A DNA stretch of 60,475 nucleotides, from NCBI GenBank assembly GCA_964458015.1, contig CAYWGR010000006.1, positions 1 to 60,475 of the forward strand. Reading direction: 5' to 3'. Source of the DNA: CAYWGR01 sp964458015 (lineage in GTDB: Bacteria > Planctomycetota > Planctomycetia > Pirellulales > Thermoguttaceae). This document shows, in pieces, positions 19,111 to 27,416 of this stretch; position 1 is the stretch's first letter; each line of letters begins with the position of its first letter. The notes under the pieces were generated by a model that made no database searches, was not told the DNA's origin, and saw only the letters and a program-made list of their open reading frames with translations. The translations under genes and the position numbers were made by a program.

Positions 19111-19569
19111 TTATTTTTTTCCCAGCCGCCGCTGTTCCTGGAAAAATTGGCTGAGAATTTGCGAGCATGGTTCGGCCAACACGCCGGCGACGATCTCCGC
19201 GCGATGGTTCAAGCGCGGATCATCAAGTAAGTTGAATAGTGTTCGGACCGCACCCGCTTTAGGATCGGTAGCGCCGTAAACAACCTCGGGAATTCTTGCT
19301 TGCACAATCGCGCCCGCGCACATGGGGCAAGGCTCCAGCGTAACGTAGAGCGTGCAACCTTCGAGCCGCCACGATTGCAGCGATTCCGACGCTTGAGTAA
19401 TGGCGATCATTTCGGCGTGGGCCGTCGGATCGTGAAGCTGCTCACGCTGGTTGTGTGCGCTGGCGATTACTCGGCCGTTATGAATAATTACGGCCCCGAT
19501 GGGCACTTCGTTCTCCGACATCGCCAGCCGGGCCTCTTCCAACGCCAATTGCATAAAATGTTCGTGCAT
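19111..19569 (-). CDS. tadA: tRNA-specific adenosine deaminase
   Basis: Deaminates A34 to inosine in tRNA-Arg(ACG). The 152-residue product has the zinc-deaminase signature: His51-Ala-Glu53 ('DPTAHAEMIAI') and Pro80-Cys81-x-x-Cys84 ('TLEPCPMCAGAI'), plus the family's 'NEVPIGAVI' and 'DPKAGAV' and 'LLDDPRLNH'. The ATG at 19569 matches the family N-terminus; the upstream 20 codons do not. Interleaved inverted repeats lie about 20 bases upstream. Confidence 0.94.
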   Translation of the reverse strand: MHEHFMQLALEEARLAMSENEVPIGAVIIHNGRVIASAHNQREQLHDPTAHAEMIAITQASESLQSWRLEGCTLYVTLEPCPMCAGAIVQARIPEVVYGATDPKAGAVRTLFNLLDDPRLNHRAEIVAGVLAEPCSQILSQFFQEQRRLGKK

Positions 19570-19590
19570 TTTTTTCCGTAGTCTTGATTT

Positions 19591-19630
19591 CCATACATTG
19601 GGGGCAATGCAAGTATGGCTTTCCCCCAAT
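19591..19630 (-). promoter_or_regulatory. Two interleaved inverted repeats in the tadA leader
   Basis: Read on the minus strand: ATTGGGGG (19630-19623), four bases, CCATAC (19618-19613), eight bases, CCCCCAAT (19604-19597), then at once GTATGG (19596-19591). Both pairs are perfect, 8 and 6 bp, and overlap so that the two hairpins exclude each other. The structure sits between the TIGR03790 stop (19636) and the tadA ATG (19569). It may be a terminator or a translational switch. Confidence 0.5.
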
Positions 19631-19635
19631 AAAAC

Positions 19636-21561
19636 TTATTTCAACGTCAATTCCATCGGCTTTGCAAGGACGTTTGTCTCGACGCCGCCTTTTCCCAATC
19701 CCACCGCACGAAGCAGCACAGGCCCCGCGCCGAGCGTGTTGGGTGGAATCTCGATTTGCCCTGCTTCTCCAACAACGCGCCCCACGACTCGGCTTCCCTG
19801 CAAGACAAGGATTGCCGTCGAGCCGGGCGAACGTGCGGCAATCGTTAGCGGTTTGTCGGCCCGCGGCGAAGCTGGATTGGCAAGCGATACCTCGATGGTG
19901 CGGCCGTGGTTTTCGGTTTTCAGGGGAACAATCCAACGTCCTTGCGATTCCATCGGGGCAGGGCCGATTGCCACGACGCGAAGTTCATGATAACCGTCGG
20001 ATAGTTTTGCCGTGTCGAACGCAAGCTTTTCGCCCGGGGCACACTCTGCCGCCCGCAGGCCGTCGATAAACAAGTCGAAACGTGCAACAGGTTTTTTTTC
20101 GGTCGTCGTGGCCGAGGGCGTCAACGACAACTCGCCTCGCACCGCAGCGTCCGCCTCCAGGCCGGCAACCTTGACCTTGGGAATTTTCGCCCAGGGCCGG
20201 CAAAGCGGGTCGCCGACGATCAGCAGTTGATAAGGGCCGTAGACCGACTGATAAAACGCCTCGGCCAGCGTGCAACCCCGGGCATAATGCACCTGGATCG
20301 CGGGTGAAGGAAATTTTTCGGGGATTGCATACGGCTCGGTCACGGTGCCGCTGGCGCCGGCCGCTCCGTTGCGTAGAAATTCGGAAAGCGGCGTTTGGCC
20401 CGCACCAGATTTCATCACGCCGCCGAAACTGGTGAAATGTTCGCAGATAGCGCCGGGCAATATCGTACTGCCCGACGATTTCCAGTTGAAGTCGGCAATG
20501 CCCATCACGGCGCCTTGCACGTCTTTTTTATTCATCGGCATCGTGCCTTCGACGATTTCTCCCGCGACTCCGAGCTTTTTCAGGCTTTCAACCATCGCAG
20601 GGAACAGCCCCTGGCGAACCTTCGAGCGAATGTCGCCGTTTTGCACGCAATAGATCGTGCCTTTGGGGTTTGTGCCATCGGCGATTGCGCTGCGTTCCAG
20701 ATAGCGAAGCACTTCGTCAAGCGTGTTACCGCGTCCCGTCGTTACGCCGAGCATCGTTGAAAGAAAATAGCGATGTCCCTGTGCGGCAATGCCCTCGCCT
20801 TCGGCACGGTAAAACCGATTGCCGCGAAAGCTTTCGCTCGGCATTTTATCCGGCTCGGTGATCGGCAGTCGCATGTAGTTGTTGATTCGTAAGCTGAAGT
20901 AGTCGGGCCGTTCGGCAATGACGGCCTGCCAAAGATACGTCAAACTGTTGATCGAGCCGACCGGCGTGAGCTGTTGAGGCCAGGCAGGCTTAGTGGCCGG
21001 CGGTTTTTGGCCCGGCTTCTTAGCGTCGGTTTTGTCTTCAATTTTTTTCCCTTCCTGCGGTGGCGTCGTCGGCCGCAGCATCTCGGAAAACTTGCGCACG
21101 TCGCTGTCCAAAGCGATGCCCCAGGGAAAATCGCTCGAATACACCACATAATCAATCTGGTTTCCCAGACGCAAACGGTCGATCGTATGCAAAATCGGAA
21201 GCAGGAGTTTTTTGCGGAACGTTTCGATATCGCCGGTCTCTGCCTTCACCGGCCAGGGTATGTAGACAATATTGCTCGCCGGAATGCCGCGCAGCCGTGC
21301 ATAGTGGTTGGCGATGGTCAACGAGTTCGCGCTCTCGGGATTGACCACCAGCAACACGCCTTCCGGCCCTCCGCCCGCCAATGCGCATGCCGGACGGCCA
21401 AGCAACAACGGAAGCGATAGGAACAAAGCAAGAATGGCAATAAACCCACTCTCCTTTTGGGAATGGGTTAGGGTAAGACCCATCGGCCATCGAGCATCCT
21501 GTTCTCGGCAAACGTGGGCGCGACGCGGAAACTTCTGCAACGGCGGGGAAATCGTTTTCAT
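19636..21561 (-). CDS. TIGR03790 family exported protein
   Basis: A 641-residue protein. After a signal-like hydrophobic segment ('ILALFLSLPLLLGRPACALA', about residues 40-60) comes the family hallmark 'VLLVVNPESANSLTIANHYARLRGIPASNIVYIPWP', then 'DYVVYSSDFPWGI', 'YFLSTMLGVTTGRGNTLDEVL', 'ICEHFTSFGG' and 'GCTLAEAFYQSVYGPYQLLIVGDPL'. The C-terminal 150 residues look like Ig-like beta domains. The family is uncharacterised. The ATG at 21561 overlaps the pepT stop as ATGA, so translation is probably coupled; ATG 21483 would also give a signal peptide. The frame is open upstream inside pepT, which is a shadow. Confidence 0.8.
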   Translation of the reverse strand: MKTISPPLQKFPRRAHVCREQDARWPMGLTLTHSQKESGFIAILALFLSLPLLLGRPACALAGGGPEGVLLVVNPESANSLTIANHYARLRGIPASNIVYIPWPVKAETGDIETFRKKLLLPILHTIDRLRLGNQIDYVVYSSDFPWGIALDSDVRKFSEMLRPTTPPQEGKKIEDKTDAKKPGQKPPATKPAWPQQLTPVGSINSLTYLWQAVIAERPDYFSLRINNYMRLPITEPDKMPSESFRGNRFYRAEGEGIAAQGHRYFLSTMLGVTTGRGNTLDEVLRYLERSAIADGTNPKGTIYCVQNGDIRSKVRQGLFPAMVESLKKLGVAGEIVEGTMPMNKKDVQGAVMGIADFNWKSSGSTILPGAICEHFTSFGGVMKSGAGQTPLSEFLRNGAAGASGTVTEPYAIPEKFPSPAIQVHYARGCTLAEAFYQSVYGPYQLLIVGDPLCRPWAKIPKVKVAGLEADAAVRGELSLTPSATTTEKKPVARFDLFIDGLRAAECAPGEKLAFDTAKLSDGYHELRVVAIGPAPMESQGRWIVPLKTENHGRTIEVSLANPASPRADKPLTIAARSPGSTAILVLQGSRVVGRVVGEAGQIEIPPNTLGAGPVLLRAVGLGKGGVETNVLAKPMELTLK

Positions 21562-22799
21562 GCCGGATGCTTGCTCCAAACCGCCAGAATTTCTACGACC
21601 CATTCCACCGATTCCGTCATTTCGTCCAAACAGGCCCATTCCAAGGGCGAATGCGGATTGTGGCCGCCGCAGGAAAGATTCGGCGTCGGCAAACCCAATT
21701 CGGTCAATCGCGAGCCGTCGGTCCCGCCTCGTACGATGGTCAGCTTCGATGGACGGCCAAGCTGATCCAAGGCCAGTTGGGCATGGGATACGGCGCGAAG
21801 CTCTTGTGCCAAGCCTTCGGCCATGTTCCGATACTGCCGGTCGATATGCACGGTGATATCGGCCGCGGGATAGCTGGTTTTCACCGCGGCGACCGTCCGC
21901 CAAAGAAGATCCGCCTGTTCGGTCAATTTGGACGCTTGAAAATCGCGCAGCAATATCTTCATCTTCACTTCGGCCACGCCGCCCGTGATTTCGTAAGGAT
22001 GCAAAAAGCCCTCGCGTCCCTCGGTTGTTTCGGGCGACAGTCCCTCGCGGGGCAGCCGCGCCAAAAAATCGGCCGCCACACGCAGGGCGTTGGTCATACG
22101 CCCCTTGGCAATCGAGGGATGGATATTTATCCCGCGAATCGTCACCACCGCCTGATCGGCCGAAAATGTTTCGACGTCGATCTCGTTGCTGCCGTGCCCG
22201 TCGAGGGTGTAGCATACGGTCGCGCCGATCTCCTGTGGTGTGATTTTATCGACGCCTCGGCCGACCTCCTCATCGCAGGTAAAACAGATCCGCACCGGAC
22301 CGTGCGGAATCTCAGGATGTTCGACGAGCCATGCGGCGGTTTCCATGATGATCGCCACGCCCGCCTTGTCGTCGGCGCCCAGCAGGGTTGTGCCGTCACT
22401 CGTGATGAGCGTGCAACCTTGGAGCAGGGCCAGTTCAGGGTTGTCGGCTTCGCGGATCACGCGGGCGGGATTGCCCGGCAAACCAATATCCCCGCCGGCA
22501 TACCGCTCGATCACTTGCGGACGGATGTCCTTGCCACTGGTTTCCGGCGAAGTGTCGAGATGGGCGCACAGGGCAATGGTGGGCGTCTTCGCTTCGATCG
22601 TGGCAGGAATCGTCGCCAGAACAATGCCGTCCCGATTTTGCCGGGCATCGACAATGCCAAGCGTCAAAAGCTCCTCCACCAGCAGTTTTCCCAAAACAAG
22701 CTGACCGGGCGAGCTGGGATAGCTTTCCACGTCGGCCTTGGCCGTGGTGTCGATCCGCACATAACGCAAGAAACGCTCCAGAAGACGCAGACGGTTCAT
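21558..22799 (-). CDS. pepT: Peptidase T (tripeptide aminopeptidase)
   Basis: A 413-residue M20 family dizinc aminopeptidase releasing N-terminal residues from tripeptides. Metal ligands and catalytic residues are in place: 'ALCAHLDTSPE' (His, Asp), 'GTTLLGADDKAGVAII' (bridging Asp), 'ICFTCDEEVGRG' (catalytic Glu pair), 'TLDGHGSNEIDVETF' (Asp) and 'NLSCGGHNPHSPLEW' (His). The dimerisation insert contains 'IHPSIAKGRMTNAL'. First gene of a two-gene unit with the TIGR03790 protein, overlapping it by ATGA. Confidence 0.95.
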   Translation of the reverse strand: MNRLRLLERFLRYVRIDTTAKADVESYPSSPGQLVLGKLLVEELLTLGIVDARQNRDGIVLATIPATIEAKTPTIALCAHLDTSPETSGKDIRPQVIERYAGGDIGLPGNPARVIREADNPELALLQGCTLITSDGTTLLGADDKAGVAIIMETAAWLVEHPEIPHGPVRICFTCDEEVGRGVDKITPQEIGATVCYTLDGHGSNEIDVETFSADQAVVTIRGINIHPSIAKGRMTNALRVAADFLARLPREGLSPETTEGREGFLHPYEITGGVAEVKMKILLRDFQASKLTEQADLLWRTVAAVKTSYPAADITVHIDRQYRNMAEGLAQELRAVSHAQLALDQLGRPSKLTIVRGGTDGSRLTELGLPTPNLSCGGHNPHSPLEWACLDEMTESVEWVVEILAVWSKHPA

Positions 22800-22955
22800 A
22801 AGGAAGCAGCTCCGTCGGGTTGAATCCGGTTGTTTTTCAGCTCCCCCCTATCTTCCCCGAAATGCTCCTGTTTTGGTAGGCTAGGGGCCAGTGAAACTGC
22901 AAGCATTTTAGTTTTTTTGTTTTCAATCCTCAAAATCCCTAGCCCCCCAGCCATC

Positions 22956-23789
22956 ATGCCCAACGCCGTTCGCTACCTGGTGTTCGATACCGAGAGCATT
23001 GCCGATGCCCCTTTGGTGGCAAAACTGCGTTATGCCTCCGAGGGACTTTCGCCCGGCGATGCCGTCCGCCGGTATCGCGACGAGCTGATGGAAAAATACG
23101 AGAGCGACTTCGTGCCCTACAGCTTTCAAATTCCGATTTCCGTGGTGGTGGGCAAAGTGACCGAGGATTTCGGCTTGGAAGACGTCGTGGTTCTCGACGA
23201 ACCCCAGTTCCGCCCGCATGTCATCACCGAAAAGTTCTGGCGTGGATGGGAAAAATACCGCCGGCCCACGCTGGTCAGTTTCAACGGTCGTGGATTCGAT
23301 CTGCCTTTGCTCGAACTGGCGGCCTTTCGTTATGGGATTAGCGTCCCTGGTTGGTTCCAAGGCGCCGGCAAGTCGTTCGACCAACCGCGCAACCGCTACA
23401 ACATTACCGCGCATATCGACCTTTGCGAATTGCTCACCAACTTCGGCTCCACACGATTCACCGGAGGGTTGAACTTGGCCGCCAACCTGTTGGGCAAACC
23501 GGGCAAAATGGATGTTCACGGCGACATGGTTCAGGATATGTATGATGCCGGGCGATTGGCCGAAATCAACGATTATTGCCGTTGCGACGTGCTCGATACT
23601 TATTTCGTTTTCCTCAGAACGCGCGTCTTGCTCGGGCAGTTGACTCTCGATGCCGAACAGGATCGCATCGCGAAAACCAGGCAGTGGCTAGAGAGCAAGG
23701 CCGACGGTTCGCCCGCCTATCGGATGTATCTCGATCACTGGGGCGATTGGTCGAATCCTTGGGAAAAAGACGAAGCGAAAATTTCTTGA
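22956..23789 (+). CDS. DEDD-type 3'-5' exonuclease, PolB-exonuclease-like
   Basis: A 277-residue ribonuclease-H-like exonuclease. Exo I is 'YLVFDTESIAD' (Asp, Glu), Exo II 'LVSFNGRGFDLPLLELAA' (Asp) and Exo III near 'NDYCRCDVLDTYFVFLR' (Asp). It matches the family annotated as predicted 3'-5' exonuclease related to the DNA polymerase B exonuclease domain; no polymerase domain is attached. The ATG at 22956 begins the conserved N-terminus 'MPNAVRYLVFDTE'. Its stop codon lies inside the -35 box of the promoter for the candidate small RNA downstream. Confidence 0.88.
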   Translation: MPNAVRYLVFDTESIADAPLVAKLRYASEGLSPGDAVRRYRDELMEKYESDFVPYSFQIPISVVVGKVTEDFGLEDVVVLDEPQFRPHVITEKFWRGWEKYRRPTLVSFNGRGFDLPLLELAAFRYGISVPGWFQGAGKSFDQPRNRYNITAHIDLCELLTNFGSTRFTGGLNLAANLLGKPGKMDVHGDMVQDMYDAGRLAEINDYCRCDVLDTYFVFLRTRVLLGQLTLDAEQDRIAKTRQWLESKADGSPAYRMYLDHWGDWSNPWEKDEAKIS

Positions 23790-23813
23790 CAAGAGTTTTT
23801 TGCATCCTATAAT
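23786..23813 (+). promoter_or_regulatory. Consensus sigma70 promoter of a small RNA
   Basis: TTGACA at 23786-23791, a 16-base spacer and TATAAT at 23808-23813: both hexamers are perfect. Expected transcription start near 23820. No open frame with a ribosome site begins in the next 130 bases. Confidence 0.8.
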
Positions 23814-23819
23814 TCAAGC

Positions 23820-23950
23820 GTTGGGAGGTTTGGTGCGATTGCCTCGTCGCCGGCCTTTCAACAGGGACACCACACGAGGCGTCAGGTCGATTCCCGTGGT
23901 GGAAGCCCGTTACTGGCCGATTCCTGACAGGCCGCTGGCGGGCTTTTTTT
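23820..23950 (+). ncRNA. Candidate small RNA, about 130 nt, with its own promoter and terminator
   Basis: Downstream of the perfect promoter lies a 7-bp stem GCCTCGT (23841-23847) with ACGAGGC (23874-23880), then a terminator hairpin: AAGCCCG (23913-23919) with CGGGCTT (23939-23945), inner GGCC/GGCC, ending in seven T (23944-23950). GTCAGGTCG (23881-23889) can also pair with the terminator loop CGATTCCTGAC (23928-23938), giving an alternative fold. It lacks the conserved core of 4.5S/SRP RNA, the 6S bubble pattern and known riboswitch motifs that I can recall. The 3' half overlaps the 3' end of the opposite-strand gene 23882-24232. Confidence 0.6.
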
Positions 23951-24232
23951 ATGCGCCTGCGGGAAGAAATTCATGCGTCTGGGGACAATTGCCTCTCCCG
24001 GCTTGGGCTCTCCGGTGTAATGCACCGTCACGGGGAATGCCGCCGCGCGAATCGTCCGCGATTCCTTCGCCGCCGCTCGATTGAAGGCTTCGACATAATC
24101 CCGGGCTTGCCGAGCCGTCATCACATGGGATTCCGCCGGTTCCAGGGCCACAAGATCCTGGCTCTCGGCCAAACGCCCTCCCGACGGATCCTCGGAAAAC
24201 TGCACTATCCACACCCGATAACGGCTACCCAC
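23882..24232 (-). CDS. Conserved hypothetical protein
   Basis: A 116-residue protein without a recognised domain. The N-terminal half looks like a small alpha/beta domain ('SRYRVWIVQFSEDPSGGRLAESQDLVALEP', 'MTARQARDYVEAFNRAAA'), followed by a basic tail. The GTG at 24232 was chosen because GAGGAGG stands eight bases upstream on the minus strand; an ATG at 24301 would lie within the promoter of the divergent regulator. The last 20 codons coincide with the terminator of the opposite-strand small RNA, so antisense effects are possible. Confidence 0.6.
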   Translation of the reverse strand: MGSRYRVWIVQFSEDPSGGRLAESQDLVALEPAESHVMTARQARDYVEAFNRAAAKESRTIRAAAFPVTVHYTGEPKPGEAIVPRRMNFFPQAHKKSPPAACQESASNGLPPREST

Positions 24233-24263
24233 GATTTTTTCCTCCTCACCAAATCCGCCCCCC

Positions 24264-24292
24264 TTGACAGGTGAACCTGGAAACAGTATACA
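24264..24292 (+). promoter_or_regulatory. Promoter and possible operator of the XRE regulator
   Basis: TTGACA (24264-24269), a 17-base spacer and TATACA (24287-24292). A perfect 8-bp inverted repeat, CTTGACAG (24263-24270) and CTGTCAAG (24306-24313), brackets the promoter. A regulator binding there would cover -35 and the early transcribed region, which fits autorepression by the downstream gene product. The leader would be about 77 bases. Confidence 0.65.
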
Positions 24293-24375
24293 CTTGTACA
24301 TGCTTCTGTCAAGTCCCCGAAGTACTGTTTTTCAATCCTTCATTCCTTAGACCTACTTGCATTGTCCGTGTTCGC

Positions 24376-24873
24376 ATGTCGCAACATGCTCGTGAAAATT
24401 TATGGCGTCTGATGGCCACCCAGGGGCTGACGATCGGACAGGTCGCGGAAAAAACCGACCTGGATGAGCGTACGATTCGCGGCATCCTCAACGGCGGCAA
24501 CAAGCCCCACACCCAAACCCTGCACCGACTTGCTGCGGGATTGGGCGTCGCGATGGATGAATTCTTCATTGGCCCGGCACAGTTGCTCTACCGCCGCTTC
24601 GACCAGGAAACCAATCCCCTTGTGGCTGAGATCGTTGAAAGCCACCGAATACTTTTCGACGGCTGGACCGAGGCCGACTTCGACGAACTCCACAGCCGCG
24701 TCGGCTCCGGCGGTGCCCTAACGGTCGAAGGCGTGTTGGAATCGGTTCGCCACATGAACCACAAGCACGAGCTCCACGAATTGCTCGAACTCATCCTCGA
24801 AAGCGATCAAATCAACGTCGTCGATCGCATGCTTAAAGCAGTCTATGAAGAAAACGTCGCCGTTCGACAGTAA
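24376..24873 (+). CDS. XRE-family transcriptional regulator
   Basis: A 165-residue protein. Residues 3-68 are an XRE helix-turn-helix: 'LTIGQVAEKTDLDERTIRGILNGGNKPHTQTLHRLAAGLGV'. The C-terminal 95 residues ('YRRFDQETNPLVAEIVESH', 'HRILFDGWTEADFDELHSRVG', 'ELHELLELILES') are mostly helical and may serve dimerisation or sensing. The ATG at 24376 is the first that keeps the full domain and suits the promoter. Targets unknown; the bracketed inverted repeat at its promoter suggests self-regulation. Confidence 0.8.
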   Translation: MSQHARENLWRLMATQGLTIGQVAEKTDLDERTIRGILNGGNKPHTQTLHRLAAGLGVAMDEFFIGPAQLLYRRFDQETNPLVAEIVESHRILFDGWTEADFDELHSRVGSGGALTVEGVLESVRHMNHKHELHELLELILESDQINVVDRMLKAVYEENVAVRQ

Positions 24874-24963
24874 TCCAACGCGGTTTGGAAAAAGCCAATT
24901 TTGTCGACCGGCCGAGAGTCTTGGCTTTGCTTAAAATGACGCCAAATCCTTGGACGGGTTTGT

Positions 24964-26310
24964 TTATGTCATCGCCTTCCCGGCGCGACGTGCGATCAAG
25001 AGCGCCATCTCCAGCGATTGCTCGTAGTTCAATCGCGGATCCACGTCGCTGCGATAGGCTTTGCCAAGATCGGATTCGTTCAATCCCCGGGCGCCGCCGA
25101 TGCATTCCGTGACGTTTTCGCCCGTCAATTCAAAATGAATTCCGCCTAAGATGGAACCCATTCGATGATGCACGTCGGAGGCGAGATCCAATTCGCGAAG
25201 AATAGCGTTGAAATCGCGCGTCTTCACGCCTTTGTGCGTCGTGATCGTGTTGCCGTGCATGGGATCGCAACACCAAAGCACCGTTTTGGCGCGTCGTTGA
25301 ACCGCCTCGATCAGCGGCGGCAGATGTTCCTCGATCCGGTTGACGCCGAAGCGATGGATCAACGTCAGGCGGCCGGGCTCGTCGTTGGGATTCAAAACCT
25401 CGATCAGATCCGCCAACTCATCAGGCGTCATCGAAGGCCCGATTTTCAGGCCGATTGGGTTGGCGATTCCGCGGAAATACTCGACATGCGCGCCGCCGAT
25501 CGCCCGGGTGCGGTCGCCAATCCACGGAAAATGCGTCGATAAATTGTACCACGGCTTGCGGCGCGGCACTTGTCGGGTTTGGGCCTGCTCATAGCCGAGA
25601 TGGAGCCCTTCGTGGCTCGTGAAAAACTCCACACGTCCCAAATCGCTGATCGGCACACCCGCCACGACTTCCATGAACCGAATCGCGCCGCCCACGTCGT
25701 TGACGATCTCGAAATATTCTTTCGAGTGGGCCGCATGTTCGGCGAATCCCAAATCCCACAATTCCGGATGATGCAGATCGGCAAAGCCACCGTCGATCAG
25801 CGCGCGGATGAAATTCAGCGTCATGGCCGCGCAGCCGTATCCCTGCAAGAGTCGATGGGGATCGGGAATTCGAGCTTCCGCGTCGAAGGCTGAGCGATGC
25901 ACCAGATCTCCGCGAAAACTGGGGAGTTTCACGCCCTCGTGGGTCTCGAATTCCGAGGATCGCGGCTTGACATACTGGCCGGCAAATCGTCCCACGCGGA
26001 TAATGCGTTGCTTCCGCACGAAACTGAGAATCAAGCTCATCTTCAAAAGGATTTTCAGCTTGCCGGCGATGGGATCCGAACGGCAGTCGTCGAATTGTTC
26101 GCAGCAATCGCCGCCTTGTAGCAAAAATCGGCGGCCTTGCTGCGCCTCGGCCAATTGCGACTTGAGCGATTCCACTTCCCAGCTTGTCACCAACGGAGGT
26201 AGTTGCGCCAGTTGCGTCAGCGTTTGTTCGAGCTGCACGGGATCGGGATATTTCACGCCCTGGGCCAAAGGCTTTTTTTGCCAAGATGCAAGAGACCAAT
26301 TTTCGCTCAT
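24964..26310 (-). CDS. Class II 3-deoxy-7-phosphoheptulonate synthase (DAHP synthase)
   Basis: First step of the shikimate pathway: phosphoenolpyruvate plus erythrose 4-phosphate to DAHP. The 448-residue product is the plant/mycobacterial type II form: metal-binding Cys in 'LLQGGDCCEQFDDC', 'RVGRFAGQYVKPRSS', 'YGCAAMTLNFIRALI', 'EFFTSHEGLHLGYEQA', 'THFPWIGDRTR', and 'VLWCCDPMHGNT' plus 'HFELTGENVTECIGGA'. Its ATG overlaps the epmB stop as ATGA, so the two are translationally coupled. AroB, the next enzyme of the pathway, lies about 5 kb away on the other strand. Confidence 0.96.
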   Translation of the reverse strand: MSENWSLASWQKKPLAQGVKYPDPVQLEQTLTQLAQLPPLVTSWEVESLKSQLAEAQQGRRFLLQGGDCCEQFDDCRSDPIAGKLKILLKMSLILSFVRKQRIIRVGRFAGQYVKPRSSEFETHEGVKLPSFRGDLVHRSAFDAEARIPDPHRLLQGYGCAAMTLNFIRALIDGGFADLHHPELWDLGFAEHAAHSKEYFEIVNDVGGAIRFMEVVAGVPISDLGRVEFFTSHEGLHLGYEQAQTRQVPRRKPWYNLSTHFPWIGDRTRAIGGAHVEYFRGIANPIGLKIGPSMTPDELADLIEVLNPNDEPGRLTLIHRFGVNRIEEHLPPLIEAVQRRAKTVLWCCDPMHGNTITTHKGVKTRDFNAILRELDLASDVHHRMGSILGGIHFELTGENVTECIGGARGLNESDLGKAYRSDVDPRLNYEQSLEMALLIARRAGKAMT

Positions 26311-27359
26311 GCCAATACTTCCTTATGGGTTGCGCCCCGCGTTTCACGAACATAACGCGGCACGGCATAGCCAGGCAGTCGGGCGCGAAGCTCCGCGATC
26401 AACATCGTTCCCGCGGAAACGGGCACCTCGAAATGGGCTGCCCCGGCCACTGTGTCCAATTGATGCAAATAATACGGCATCACCCGTAAATCAACCAGCC
26501 GCTCGAATAACGTGGCCAGTACGTCGGCCCGATCGTTCACCCCGCGCAACAGCACCGTCTGGCTCAGTACGGGAATGCCGGCGTCGACGAGTCGCCCGAA
26601 GGCCCTGGCCACGGAACCATCAATCTCGGCGGGATGGTTGACATGCACCACCAGGGTGGGTGAAAGGCGATTCCCCCGAAGCCAGCCAAGCAATGCCTCG
26701 TTGATCCGCTGCGGAATCATGATCGGCATTCGGCTATGGACCCGAATTCGGCGGACATGCGGTATCGCAGCCAAGCGATCCGAGAAATCGGAGAGTTCCT
26801 GATCGGGCAGCATCAGTGGATCGCCGCCGCTGAGGATGGCCTCATGGATCGATGGATCGGCCGCAATTCGGGAGCAAGCATTGTGAAATGCCGCCCCATC
26901 GCAGTGGGGGGTGCGTGACGGCGAGCCCCCTCCTGTTCGGTTTAAACCGTACGGAAAGTGCCGTCGGAAGCAAAATCGGCAATGGACGCAACACGCTCCA
27001 GTTGCTACGATCAAGGATCGACCCTGATATTTCCGAAGTAAACCGGGGCCGTCCCAAGCCGCAGCCTCGCCCAAGGGATCGAGGCTGTAGCCGGTCGTTG
27101 GTGTTGTTTCGGCTGCCCGAGGCAGTATTTGCAGAAGTAACGGGTCGGAAGCATCGCCCCGGCGTATCCGGGCCAGGAACGGTCGCGGCACAAGCAGCGA
27201 GAAACTGCCGGCCGACGCCTCGGCTTCCGCCGCCCATGCCGGATCCAACTCCAGCAAGCGGCAAAGCTCCGCCGGGCTGCAAATCGAGGCGGCCGACGCC
27301 TGCTGCCAGTCGACGCCGTCCGATGGCGGCGCATTATTTTGTTGAGTACAACTTGCCAT
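26307..27359 (-). CDS. epmB: EF-P beta-lysylation protein EpmB (lysine 2,3-aminomutase family)
   Basis: A radical SAM, PLP enzyme that converts alpha-lysine to beta-lysine for EF-P modification. About 350 residues; the cluster motif is C-x3-C-x2-C in 'ATGACCVHCRFCFRRHFPY'; 'EAILSGGDPLMLPDQEL' and 'RIRVHSRMPIMIPQRI' are typical of the family. 'PYYLHQLDTVAGAAHFEVPV' holds the PLP-side region. ATG 27359 begins the family N-terminus. It is divergent from efp with only 57 bases between start codons, and shares an operon with DAHP synthase. Confidence 0.94.
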   Translation of the reverse strand: MASCTQQNNAPPSDGVDWQQASAASICSPAELCRLLELDPAWAAEAEASAGSFSLLVPRPFLARIRRGDASDPLLLQILPRAAETTPTTGYSLDPLGEAAAWDGPGLLRKYQGRSLIVATGACCVHCRFCFRRHFPYGLNRTGGGSPSRTPHCDGAAFHNACSRIAADPSIHEAILSGGDPLMLPDQELSDFSDRLAAIPHVRRIRVHSRMPIMIPQRINEALLGWLRGNRLSPTLVVHVNHPAEIDGSVARAFGRLVDAGIPVLSQTVLLRGVNDRADVLATLFERLVDLRVMPYYLHQLDTVAGAAHFEVPVSAGTMLIAELRARLPGYAVPRYVRETRGATHKEVLA

Positions 27360-27416
27360 AACGGCAAATACTACCATAACCAGTCTTAGACAGAAAGCGA
27401 AACGGGAAGAACAGTC

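Noticed and set aside
19591..19630. H-type pseudoknot upstream of tadA
   Set aside because: The last loop would have zero bases across an 8-bp stem, which is sterically implausible; alternative hairpins are more likely.
21562..22215. N-terminal extension of the TIGR03790 frame across pepT
   Set aside because: The extension is an out-of-frame shadow of pepT; the real start overlaps the pepT stop as ATGA.
23820..23950. Signal recognition particle (4.5S) RNA
   Set aside because: GTCAGGTC occurs, but the conserved GGAAG loop and AGCAG side of the SRP core are missing.
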